From: a virus
DNA: 64,000 bases
Virus record (IMG/VR): IMGVR_UViG_3300044801_000394
Span: 1-64,000 of that record
Direction: 5' to 3' (one strand)
Each line of letters starts with the position of its first letter. Positions within the stretch are counted from its first letter, which is position 1. Position numbers and translations under genes: made by a program. This document shows, in pieces, positions 7,530-18,400 of this stretch. The notes beneath the pieces were generated by a model, which saw only the letters and a program-made list of their open reading frames with translations, was not told where the DNA came from and made no database searches.

Positions 7530-9830
7530 ATGCCGATTTTTGATCTTAACGATTTTGAATATAGAAGGGTACTGAAACTTGCCCCAGATGCTTTCGTGGT
7601 ATTTAATGGAGCATTAGGAGGACGTATAGTTTCCCCCTTGAAACCTAATCAATACCAAAATATAGATCCACAAGGGGGAATAACCTCTGTTAATGCTAAC
7701 GGAACCGTATCTCCTCCAGGATCTGGAAGGGCTACGATCCAAGTTGTTGCGCCAAGATACAAGGGACTGCATCAAGATTATTATGTTACGGTACCGAGCG
7801 GCGTAAGAGTCCCTTATTTCCTTCCTATGATGGAAGTAAAAGTCTATATGAAGGGTCGTTTTTTTGCAAACAACAACCCAGTATATTACCCTGCTTTTTG
7901 GGGAATTATAATAGATATATCAGAGGACTATAGTGACGGAGTTTTTACTTTTACCCTACAATGCTCTGATGTGCTAACGTGGTGGAAGTATCAGAAGCTC
8001 ACTATTAACCCCAGCGTTTATACAAACGTGTTTGGGGGGCCTAAAATAGAGAACATGCCTACGGTTTTCAGGAATAAGAATCCGTGGCAGATAATATATC
8101 AACTTTTAATGGATACGCAATGGAGATCCAAAGACAATGAATCAACCTATAATTTTGTTTATCCTAATCTGTCTAATATAAATCTTTTGCCCGATTTAGG
8201 AGGAATCCCTCCGTCAACTATAGGAGCATTGGCTGTTCAAGTAAACAAGTACTGGTCAGACAGATTTAGTTTCTCCGGAGAGACCGTTCCATTAGAAATG
8301 TTCGGGCTTACTAAAGAGATAACTACTGAAGAAATGAAAGTAATGGATGAGTTGCAAAAAGCAGGAATAGACTCTATAGATTCAAGATATTCAGAAAGAA
8401 TCGCAGCAGATATAGCCTTAGACTATAATCTATTAGCTAGAGTTTTACCTTTTGGTGATTTAAACCTCTTTGGAGACGGTTCGAGTCCAATGGAGTATAC
8501 AAAACTGGAGATAGCACAAAGAGTTTGTGAATTAACTACTATGGAGTTTTATTTAGATCTAAATGGAACTATGGTTTTTAAACCTCCTTTTTATAACATG
8601 GATGTTACTAAAGCAGACGTCCCCTATTATGTTATAGAGCCGTCAGACGTGGTAAATTTCAATGCCAATGTTAATTCGGATCATATCGTTACATTCTTGG
8701 AAGTAAGCGCTCCTAAGATACAAAGGGTGCAAGAAATTGATATAATAGGATTCCATATCGATTGGGATTTAATGGCTAGATACGGTATGAGATACCAAAA
8801 GGCTCACATAGCCTATGGTAATGATTCAAAATCTCTTCGTTTAATAGCTGCAGCAGAGATGGCACGTATAAATGGTAGAGCGACTTCGGGAAGTATTACT
8901 ATACCGTTACGTCCAGAGATGAGACTAGGATACCCAGTTTATATAAGTCACATAGATGCCTACTACTATATCAACAGTATAAGCCATTCCTTTTCTTATG
9001 GATCAAGCGCAAACACTACACTATCCATGGAAATGAGAAGAGATCGTATGTATGACCCAACTGGAGAGGTCGTAAATCAAATAGCTCCAGTTGTTCAAAG
9101 TAATCAAACCCTAGATAACACTAATACTTCAGATATAGGAAGAGTCTTGAGAGGTTTTGTGTATAGATTCAGAGAAGGATCTACAATTACAGCAAACACA
9201 ATGTTTCAGAATACCCCTGATGGTCAAGCAGCAAAGCTGGCCGCAAATGCTGTTAATTTTAATAATCCAAGTTACGTACAACTTTTGCAACAGAAAGAAG
9301 ATTTCAAAAGATTAACACAAGCAATGACTGGCCCTAGATTTAATGGGTTCTATGAAATATCTCCTGCCAGGATAGCGGCAGGATCATTTAACGCTGTGAC
9401 TCAAAACACCAGTACTGTAAACGCATCAGGAGATAAATCTACAGTAATGTCTAATGAGCTGCTTATGATAACAGATAGTACGATACCTTTTACAGATGTG
9501 AACGGGTATAAGCATATTGGCGCTTTTCCATATGGTGCTAATTTACAATTAGTAGGAGGAGTGGACCTTGTAGATAAAACTGACATTGAAGGACAATTAG
9601 ATGAGATAGCCAGAAAAGTGTTGCAAGAGCCAAATCAAGACGGTAATCCGATGCAGGAAATATCACCTGTTAATAAGAATGCTCCTGTTTTCCAGCCTCT
9701 TGCAAGTGCTCCTATTACACAAAATAGCACACAGCAGATGTTAGCAGATCCTGTGACTTCTGGCACAGGTAATGGAAATAAAAACCAGTCCCTCGCTATG
9801 GGATCTTATACACCACCAACGACAGGATAA
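7530..9830 (+). CDS. baseplate hub protein (gp27-like)
   Basis: This 766-residue protein matches hub proteins of the T4 gp27 type in layout. An early stretch reads like an Ig-like insert (SVNANGTVSPPGSGRATIQV). A beta domain with FWGIIIDISEDYSDGVFTF and LQCSDVLTWW follows, and a second hub domain contains KLEIAQRVCELTTMEFYLDL and GTMVFKPPFYN. It ends with a Gln/Asn-rich tail of about 130 residues. Hub proteins make the ring joining the tail tube to the spike, and the next gene is the spike. Start: AAGGAAAG lies just before the ATG. Identification rests on motif style and gene order. Confidence 0.7.
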   Translation: MPIFDLNDFEYRRVLKLAPDAFVVFNGALGGRIVSPLKPNQYQNIDPQGGITSVNANGTVSPPGSGRATIQVVAPRYKGLHQDYYVTVPSGVRVPYFLPMMEVKVYMKGRFFANNNPVYYPAFWGIIIDISEDYSDGVFTFTLQCSDVLTWWKYQKLTINPSVYTNVFGGPKIENMPTVFRNKNPWQIIYQLLMDTQWRSKDNESTYNFVYPNLSNINLLPDLGGIPPSTIGALAVQVNKYWSDRFSFSGETVPLEMFGLTKEITTEEMKVMDELQKAGIDSIDSRYSERIAADIALDYNLLARVLPFGDLNLFGDGSSPMEYTKLEIAQRVCELTTMEFYLDLNGTMVFKPPFYNMDVTKADVPYYVIEPSDVVNFNANVNSDHIVTFLEVSAPKIQRVQEIDIIGFHIDWDLMARYGMRYQKAHIAYGNDSKSLRLIAAAEMARINGRATSGSITIPLRPEMRLGYPVYISHIDAYYYINSISHSFSYGSSANTTLSMEMRRDRMYDPTGEVVNQIAPVVQSNQTLDNTNTSDIGRVLRGFVYRFREGSTITANTMFQNTPDGQAAKLAANAVNFNNPSYVQLLQQKEDFKRLTQAMTGPRFNGFYEISPARIAAGSFNAVTQNTSTVNASGDKSTVMSNELLMITDSTIPFTDVNGYKHIGAFPYGANLQLVGGVDLVDKTDIEGQLDEIARKVLQEPNQDGNPMQEISPVNKNAPVFQPLASAPITQNSTQQMLADPVTSGTGNGNKNQSLAMGSYTPPTTG

Positions 9831-9842
9831 AGGCACGAGACC

Positions 9843-11864
9843 ATGAACGATAAGATGTTAAAAGCTTTTCAGCATAAGGGTTTTAAACTACCCCCAGGTG
9901 CTCGTCCTCCTATATCTTTGCAGAAACTTGATATAAATTTCTGGCTGGCAGAAGTAGTCGATGTTGATGTTGAGAGACAGACAATGTCTGTACAGACAAA
10001 GTTTAAGGATACTCCTATAGCTGGTGTCCCGATAACACAGCCTTTTGCAGGTACTTCCTCTTTTATCTCCGGTGTCCCTGAAAAAGGATCTATGGTTTTA
10101 TTGGGAGTCAACTTTGAATTTGATATCGTATATCCAGTAGCATATTTGCCAGCATATATCTACGCGATAGATCACCAGCACGTACAAAAGTGGCCAGATA
10201 TACTTCAGTCTGTTGATAATGATCTTTTCTACAGACATAGACTATTGAAACCTGGAGAGATCAACATAGGATCAGGGGAGGGCTCAGAGATCCTTTTAAG
10301 CTATGATACCCTATTGGAAAACTCCTATGGAGACTCTTTTTTAATGAGGAGCTCGGATCATTCTATTATATCCTCATCTTTAGCTAATTCTATGTTTACG
10401 AGTGGCGTGTGGATGAATGCTGGTATCATACAAAGAAACTCTTTGGATCAGCCCAACACGGATGATGGACATTTTGCATATAGGCGTGTTTTAAGAGATG
10501 GAAGAGTAACATATCAGTTACGCCCAGAGAACAGCAATGAGTTCAGCAAGTATTATTCAGAATATCTGATAGAAGTAGAGGATCAAGGATCCCCTACACT
10601 ACCTCTCAATGACATAAATTATGAAATAAATTCGGATATCCGTAGACCTATTGCCATTTTATCCATGGGGAACTTTGCTGGAAATAACTCAACAAAGCCT
10701 ACTACGTATGGGAAGCTTTTAAGAGTAAATCTTTTTAACTCCCCAAACGCCTCAGATGGGACATTCTCATTCGTGCCCCTAATAAAAGATCAACCGGAAA
10801 ATTACGGTATGGCTATTATGCTGTATGCCCCAAGGCGTGAGAACTATGAGGGTAAAGGAGCACTATTCGGAATAGATAAAGAGGGTCATTTTTATCAGTA
10901 CATCCCTCGTGCTTCTGGAGGAGGACTTGGCAAAGGTAGATCCATGTCTATTTTTGCAGAAGGTAATAAAAAAGAGATATGGGGAGCAGAGGATACGTCG
11001 GGTAACTCTTGGGACATGACGCTTAAAGGTGGATTAAGGTGGGATGTTGGGACGCACAATGACGGAGACATCAATAATCCTTCTTTGAACTCAACTAGCA
11101 TGTATGTTAAGACAAGCGGAAGAGTTTACTTTCAATATGGATTAAAACCAGAGACTACAATCTATGACATCGATCAATCTGACAAAGTGCCTAAGGATAT
11201 TTCTAAATACAAAAAGATAGAAAAAGTAGGGGGATACGAGCGAAAAGAAGTTAGTGGAAGCAGAGAAACAATAATCACTGGAGGAGATAGTTACAGTATA
11301 GGCGGATTAAAAAAAGAAAAGATCACAGGTTTCTATGACACACATGTCGGTACCAGCAGGAACATCAGCATAGGAGATTGTCATACTCTATCTGTAACAA
11401 ACGAGGCTCAAGAAAAAATAGGCAGTAAGAAAATAACCTGCTCAAAAGGCAGTCACGAACTTACTATAAATACGATTGGAAGCATCAAAGAATCTATAGT
11501 AGTACAAGGGGATAGGACTACCGATATAACACTGGGAAACATAAAAGAAAACATAACAACTCTTGGAAGTAGGACATTTGAAACTAAAGCAGGAGACTAC
11601 AGCGTCAATGTCCTTACTAAAGGAAATCTTACTCATAAAACAAACATAGGAGATGTTGTATCTAATACTAAAGTAGGAAAAGCAGACATAGGCTCTAGTC
11701 TGGGTGTTAGCATTAAGACCCAAGCCGGAGTAACATTAGACGGGTTAAAAATACAATTGAAGACACCCGCTTCAGCATTGGGTGGAAATATTATAACAAA
11801 AAACACATCAAATTGTTACATAACTGGTGCCCCTAATATAGGGATACCAACGATTACGGCTTAA
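9843..11864 (+). CDS. baseplate central spike protein (gp5/VgrG-like)
   Basis: Residues 30-110 look like the OB-fold of gp5/VgrG/gpV spikes (INFWLAEVVDVDVERQTMSV, later PEKGSMVLLGV). A long middle region follows (about 115-430). From about 460 to 625 there are short repeating beta strands rich in Gly, Thr, Ile and Ser (ETIITGGDSYSIGG, NISIGDCHTLSV, RTTDITLGNIKENITTLG), typical of the triple-stranded beta-helix needle. Unlike T4 gp5 it has no lysozyme insert; that activity is on the gene two upstream. The spike trimer is the piercing tip of the tail. It ends two bases before the next ATG. Confidence 0.82.
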   Translation: MNDKMLKAFQHKGFKLPPGARPPISLQKLDINFWLAEVVDVDVERQTMSVQTKFKDTPIAGVPITQPFAGTSSFISGVPEKGSMVLLGVNFEFDIVYPVAYLPAYIYAIDHQHVQKWPDILQSVDNDLFYRHRLLKPGEINIGSGEGSEILLSYDTLLENSYGDSFLMRSSDHSIISSSLANSMFTSGVWMNAGIIQRNSLDQPNTDDGHFAYRRVLRDGRVTYQLRPENSNEFSKYYSEYLIEVEDQGSPTLPLNDINYEINSDIRRPIAILSMGNFAGNNSTKPTTYGKLLRVNLFNSPNASDGTFSFVPLIKDQPENYGMAIMLYAPRRENYEGKGALFGIDKEGHFYQYIPRASGGGLGKGRSMSIFAEGNKKEIWGAEDTSGNSWDMTLKGGLRWDVGTHNDGDINNPSLNSTSMYVKTSGRVYFQYGLKPETTIYDIDQSDKVPKDISKYKKIEKVGGYERKEVSGSRETIITGGDSYSIGGLKKEKITGFYDTHVGTSRNISIGDCHTLSVTNEAQEKIGSKKITCSKGSHELTINTIGSIKESIVVQGDRTTDITLGNIKENITTLGSRTFETKAGDYSVNVLTKGNLTHKTNIGDVVSNTKVGKADIGSSLGVSIKTQAGVTLDGLKIQLKTPASALGGNIITKNTSNCYITGAPNIGIPTITA

Positions 11865-11865
11865 T

Positions 11866-12483
11866 ATGCCACTAACAGCGACATCTATCTCTTCATCTAT
11901 AAAAGGATTCATGGCTCTTGTAGGATTCAATGGAAGGGATATGGGTAAAATAGCAGACTCTGTAGGGAATGCGGTTTTTATGCACCTTTCTATACCTAAT
12001 GCTGCTTCCGCTACAGTTTCTGGTACAGTAGGACCAATAGGAAGTATCACTAACATATCCGTACAGGGGATAGTACCCACAGTTATGAAGAGTTTAATGG
12101 AGGTTAAGGGAGCCTCATCTGGCTTCACAGGACGTGATTTAGGCAAGTTATCCCAGGCTATCTCTATGGGGCTTTCTACTCAATTAATGACGATGGTTTT
12201 TAACGGTAGTGCAATAGGATTAGCCATAGGAGGGGGCACAGCAAAGTTCACTAGTATCAATGTAAATGCGCTAGGATCACTGTTAAAAGTAGCTTTGGCA
12301 GGAGTAGGTTTTACTGGTAGGGATTTGAGTAAATTGGCGGATATGGTAGCTACCGGAGTAGTTCAACATTTACAGACCTCTGCCACATTTCCAGTTGTGG
12401 CTACTGGAGCCATTGCCCCAGTGCCCCCAACAGGACCATTAGCAGCTGTAGGGATACCATCAGTTTTTTCAAAAATAAGCTAA
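11866..12483 (+). CDS. small three-repeat protein next to the spike
   Basis: The 205 residues are three copies of one unit: a helix with the signature GF(N/T)GRD(M/L)(G/S)K(I/L) followed by a Gly/Pro-rich beta stretch. Signatures start at residues 20, 86 and 148. Single-unit relatives of this helix plus glycine loop are familiar to me as small tail proteins encoded beside spikes in myophages, but the function is not known. Three fused units might mimic a trimeric ring around the spike (inference). No metal-binding PAAR His/Cys pattern is visible. The start is only two bases past the spike stop, with a weak ribosome site, suggesting translational coupling. Confidence 0.6.
   Translation: MPLTATSISSSIKGFMALVGFNGRDMGKIADSVGNAVFMHLSIPNAASATVSGTVGPIGSITNISVQGIVPTVMKSLMEVKGASSGFTGRDLGKLSQAISMGLSTQLMTMVFNGSAIGLAIGGGTAKFTSINVNALGSLLKVALAGVGFTGRDLSKLADMVATGVVQHLQTSATFPVVATGAIAPVPPTGPLAAVGIPSVFSKIS
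11920..12372 (+). repeat. three diverged internal protein repeats (period about 62-66 residues)
   Basis: The repeat is clear at protein level (FNGRD, FTGRD, FTGRD at residues 21, 87 and 149 of the host gene) but weak at DNA level, so the triplication is old rather than recent. Confidence 0.75.
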
Positions 12484-12499
12484 AAGGATATTATATAAC

Positions 12500-15400
12500 A
12501 TGAGCTTTGACATTTTTAAGTACCAATCGATAAACCTCGAGAATACTGTAATCCGTAATCCCCGTGTAGGTACCAAGAACAGGCCTACCTCCAGAACTAT
12601 AGAAGTAGGTTGTACTGGTATTGGAGCCAGTGATGACATCTATACAGGTGAAACAGGGGTCGATACTGACTATCTAATCCAGGGAGCTGTTCGTGGTAGT
12701 ATCGTTAAGGGTACTGGTACGTATACCCTTAACAACAATACCATAACCGCTATCACAGGTATAAACGGCCTTCAGCCTTCGGATAACTTAATATTTGGAG
12801 ATATTGTAAGAGCGGACGGTTCTGAGACCTTCTATAACATAACAGGGATGAGCTCGGATTTTTCTACTATTTATCTCCAAGATAAAAACACGACAGAGAC
12901 AGGGATAAAATCTTTTCAGGCTAGAAAAATAAAATTAAATAGCGTTTACTTTGAGTATGTCAAAAGTTTGGAAGATGAAAATAGATTCGTCTACGATAAA
13001 AATAATCGGGATTGGAGATTCACGGGATTGCAGCCTGATGGTCCCCTTGTTGCAAAATCTGACGCAGAGATGTATATCCCTGGAGATCCTGTAAGACTTC
13101 AGTTTTTGTCTGCTAATACAAAAACAGCTCCTGATGTCACATCTATCGATACCACGACTACTGATCCAAAAGAGCCTTATAGTCAAAAGATCCTAGAATC
13201 TAAATTGGTTATCGACACCCCAGAGATCTCCCTTATGCCGGTACCGTATCCGGATGACGATGAGAATTTTCACGTTTATTGGGGACCTCAGAATAGTCTG
13301 TCTTTGAAGACAAAGGACATAGATTACACTGTAAACTATCAGATGGATCCTGATTACACTTCTGCCAAACCCCCTTATAAAGACAGGAATGTAGCGTATC
13401 TTAAGTTCCTCAAAGAACTTGATGACGTCACTCAGGTTACTGGTATCGATCAGAATTTCCAAGGTTTATTCAATGTACATGAAGCTCCTTTGACTCCAAC
13501 AGCTGTTGGTAAAGCTGTTACAAACATATATCCTAATGCACAGTTATATGACGAGAACGGAACGGAGTTCACTGGTTTGAGAGTTAAAGTTGGGGATAAA
13601 GTAGAGGATAGATTTTTTGACTACAATGTGGAATATGATAGTGGGATTGTCCATTTTATTAAGCACCAGAATATGGAGCCAGTAGTTCAGAATATTATAT
13701 ACAATAAGAGTCTTTTATGGGATGGCATCAGTGTAATAAAAGGTACGAGCGAGACAGGGTTAATTTCAAACAACAAAAACAATCTAGTCATCCCCTATGG
13801 CATCTCTGGGTTAACGGGGATAGACTATCCAGTTTTCTTTGAAGATGTAGATCAAAACGATTATGTAGAAAGAGTTGACTATCGAATAGAGTATACGAGT
13901 GGAGCTGTGGAGCTTACTAATCCGTTGAAATCAAACGAGTGTGTACTTGTCTCATATTTTACCGAAGGGGAAGACGTTACAGACGAAGTTTTAAATCTTA
14001 ATACTCTTCGTACAAGAAAAAATCCTGTCATAGAATCCTCAGTAACAATTAAGAAAAAGTATGCTATCACTAGCGGCTCGGGAACCGGTACTGGATTAAA
14101 AATTTTGATTGAGAATGTAGATTTTACTTTATCCTATCTTACAGGGAAAGTGACTCTTCTTGATCCTTCTATAATAGAAGATTTAATAGAGTTGGATATA
14201 AGCTACACACCTTTTGCTCAAATAAATTGTATTATCCAGCCAGTAGTAAACGATTCTAAGACCTATCGTATGACTATAGTGGACGATGTCCTTGAGACGG
14301 TTGATCCTTTTAATTTGAGATTTAACATACAAAATGGAGATGTTTCCGTTCCTGTTGTAGATCCTTTCGGGGAGAACCCTACAACATATTCTGGGACAAT
14401 GCTCAATCTCTATTCCGTTAAAGGCGAAGGTGAGCCGGGATTCGGTCTAAGTAATCTTACTGCTGACGACATGCTGAGTCTCGGAATGACAGGGTTAGAG
14501 AGCTTGGGACTAGCGGAAAAGCTAGGACAAACTCCCGATGAGTTTTATGCAATAGGGATAACAGGGATAATAGAGTTGGGTCTATCCCCTGACAAGACTA
14601 TCGATTACAACACAACTAATTACACCTATACGGATGTTGATAAGATTCTGGCTCTTGATCTAAGCTATAATTCGGCCAAAGTAAGACCGGATATTAATGA
14701 TCTTATTATGGCTACATACAGTTTTGAATCGGAGACATTGCCCTATGCTCCTATTCAGACGGTCTTTCCAGTATTCAATCAAGATGAGAGCAGTTTTATT
14801 ATTGAAGGTTTTGATAAAACAGATGTCATAGTACCAGGCATGATATTCAGGATCGATAATTTTGACCCAGAGAAATCCTATTATTTTATAGTTAAAGATT
14901 CGGTCTATGATGGATTGAGTACCACCGTTTACCTAACAGGGAGTTTTCCTGAAGATATTAGAAATCCTTCTTTTTATCTATTTGACGACATTGTACAATG
15001 GAACGCCTTCCCTGACGGTACTGCTATAGACCCAAGCATAAGTGTCGGGTCTAATACCCTTACGCTTACAGGAGACCTTTTAAAGATAACTGACCTGATA
15101 AAAAGCAACACACTTATTCTTATTAATGATACAGATATATACCAGGCTACTTCTGTTACGTCAGTCGGTAATACATTACAGGTAGGTATCTTTCCGAATC
15201 TCTTGAATGTAATGCCAGAAACTATTAAAATAACAGAGCCAATCTACCAGGTCGGAGATGTTAATTTAATATCCGATTATCCAGTCATAATAGATCCCCC
15301 TCATCCAGCTTTCTCCTTACGGTATGTAGGTCCAACCAATGCTGTCTATAGTCTAGCTACGTTGTTTATAGACGATGAGCAAATAGTCTTGAGTGAAGTA

Positions 15401-18400
15401 GTAGACGATAAGACTTCTGTAAATACTTTTATGTTTAATGATCCAAGTACTCCTGACATACGTAGTTTGGTCAATAAGATACAGGCTACTGCAGGTATTC
15501 CTGGATATACCTATCCAACAGGACCTTTTACTCTTATTTCTGAAGAGGGGATTGAGCAGTATTACATAGGCCCAGGATATTGGAGTTCAAACTTGATTAT
15601 TCCTTTTACTGGGTCAAGTCCTGTAGTTATTCCTACAGAGGGTTATGTTTTCACTATCAAGCAAGAGATGTTTAAGCATATTATAATCACAACGTCAAAA
15701 GGTGCCCAGAGCTTTCTGGTAGAACAGAAAGACAGAACAGACTATTTTTCTGCAGGGAATCTGCTGGCATTTATAAGTAAGGCTACTGGTGATATCAGCT
15801 TCTATGAAGTTTCTGGAGTAGGTTTAGTACAGGAGAAGATATCAGACAAAATAACGTATACTCATACGCAGGTATCTTTTAACGATGTTTTCACCGAGAA
15901 TCTTATAGATCCTAATATTTACAAGTATGACAGCGTGGTTTGGACTGATATTGCCTCTGCAGGTTTTTCCATAGATTCTACGGGATTGAAAATAACTTTT
16001 AGTTCTGATAGTCAATATTTCCGTACTGGTTCTATGATTAAGATAGGCGGCAAGTATGTTTATCAAATACGAGATATCTCCAAAGATATATCCTCTGTCA
16101 CATTGACTATAAACACAGAAATAAATCCTCTTATTAAAGGGTCAGAGAGGGTATTGGTTTCAGATATGCCGGTGTATCTTGATCAGTCTTCTCCTCAAAA
16201 ATATTTCAACATAAACTATACGCTTCCTGTAGGAAAAACAGGGCAGGCCACAGTAGCAATAGACGATAAATATATTACTATAGTGGAGAGTATCGACGGA
16301 GTTGCTGTCCCAACAACAGCCAAAATAGATATGTCCAGGTATGATAATCTCGTTCAGCTAGCTTCTGCTCTATCCAGAGTACAACTGTCCACCTCTAATT
16401 CTGTCTATGTAGGCCTCTCCGATGAAGACAAAACTTTTTATACGACTTTGGGTAGAAACGCTGTTTTGACTCCTACTGTGTCTCCAGTAGTGCTATCTGC
16501 AAGCATAGAAGTTTCCACATCTTCTTTTAGCATAAACTACATAGCCTCTGATAATACAGTAGATTCAGAGATATTGATGCCTCCAAGTTCAAACTATTTA
16601 GTCATAAACGAGTGGAAGAGAGCAGATCGACAAGGGACTTTGATAAGTCACACTGTAACTTTTGACGGAAAGACTTTGAACCAGATTACTGATGAGATAC
16701 GGAACCTCGCGTCTATTACTAACAACAGCTGGAGCATAGGTCAAATATCCTATGATGTCTATTTTGGCAGTATGAGAACGGACTATTACACAATAACGCA
16801 ATCTTCAGACAATACTGCTAAACAGTTTCCATACTCTATTAGAGTCACCGTCAATCCGAAGTACTGGTATCAAGTGGGTGTCCTTAACAGAAATATCCTT
16901 ATTGAGGGTACTGATTATAATATAGAAGGGACAAGAGCAGTCCTAGTTAATCCAATCCAGATTTATGAGAGATATGAGCTCAGCTATTTGGGACTTACAA
17001 ATTTGGCAGAAGATTCTGGTTCGAGGATATCCTGTTCTTGCAGATATTTTTTCAGCATACCAACAGGATATCAAGTTAATGTCTATATGGATTACCTGAA
17101 TCTTGACCAGTACTATATACAGAAGCTCACAGAGAGAAAATTTATAGAGATAGTCACAGTCCCACAGATTAAGGACATACTGCAGCAATCTGGTGAGAGT
17201 GTCGGTATAGGTAATGATAGTGGAAGTGATAATCCTCCCGCCGTTTATGAAGGCGGTTTAATAGATCTCTATTATTACCTAAAGGACGAGAAGATTAAAA
17301 AAGAGATCTATTTAAAAATATTCATGTGGTATAAGCAAAGACTTAGAAATTTTGCTGCAGAAGCCCAACTTACTATGGGGATAAAATATGGGCATAGTAA
17401 TTTTGTAGGAGTAAACAGCAACGGGCAGTTTACTATGGATGATGCTTATGTTGAAAATGAAGACTACTCTTTGACTACATTGTCGGACATAGCCCAGATA
17501 GATAACAGTTTTTCTAAATTTTTCCCAGTCGGATATAACGACTCCGCCCCTATGCCCTATAGTCGTTTTGGAAGTACCTATCTATCCTACAACCAAGTTT
17601 TCTGCTACAACGTCAACTACTACGGAGAGACCGGGGCTTTTATAAAAACTGAAGGAAGAGTCCTGTCTATTAATCCCTACTGGGCAGATGTAGTGGATCC
17701 TACGACGACATTCTCAAATCTTGATTTTGATATTTTGCCATATACTCAGACGACTTCGTTTGTGGAGGATACTAAAGGGACAGCTTTATATACTATTCCG
17801 TACGATCAGGAAGAGAAACATTTTAGATCCTCTGAATCTAATTTCCAGTTTTTGAAAAGAATTGAAGCAGGAGATCAGGTACAACTTAATGGTTTTAAAA
17901 CCTTCTATGATATAGCCACAGTTGAACAAGTTGATCCTACGAATGTAAATGCCAGCGGATTTACAGAAGTAATTGAAAAAATAATGTTCCTAGGAACAGA
18001 AGGACCTTATGCCGGTAAACAGATGTTTAATGGAACAATCAGTGACCCAACAGATCCCAACTATAGTCCTATATATGGAGTGTATGCTGAGAGTGATCCA
18101 ACAAAAAGATTCTATGTTGCTGCAGACGAAGCCACTGTAGCTTTAATACAAGGTACTCCAGTTGTAAGGCAAGATAAAAACGGGGATAATACTTCTAAAA
18201 ATCCTATCATTGCATTGGGTTATACAGTTAAAAATATCATTATTTATGACAGGTTGATATTAAAAGACGGAGAATCCTTTACAGAATCTGGAGTCCCTAC
18301 TTTTTCAGTATATCAAAGTGGTACTAATTGGATATATAAATATACTAAGAAAGATTTTTGGGGAATCTCTAGTAACTATCAGGAGGGTTTAGCAGATCTC

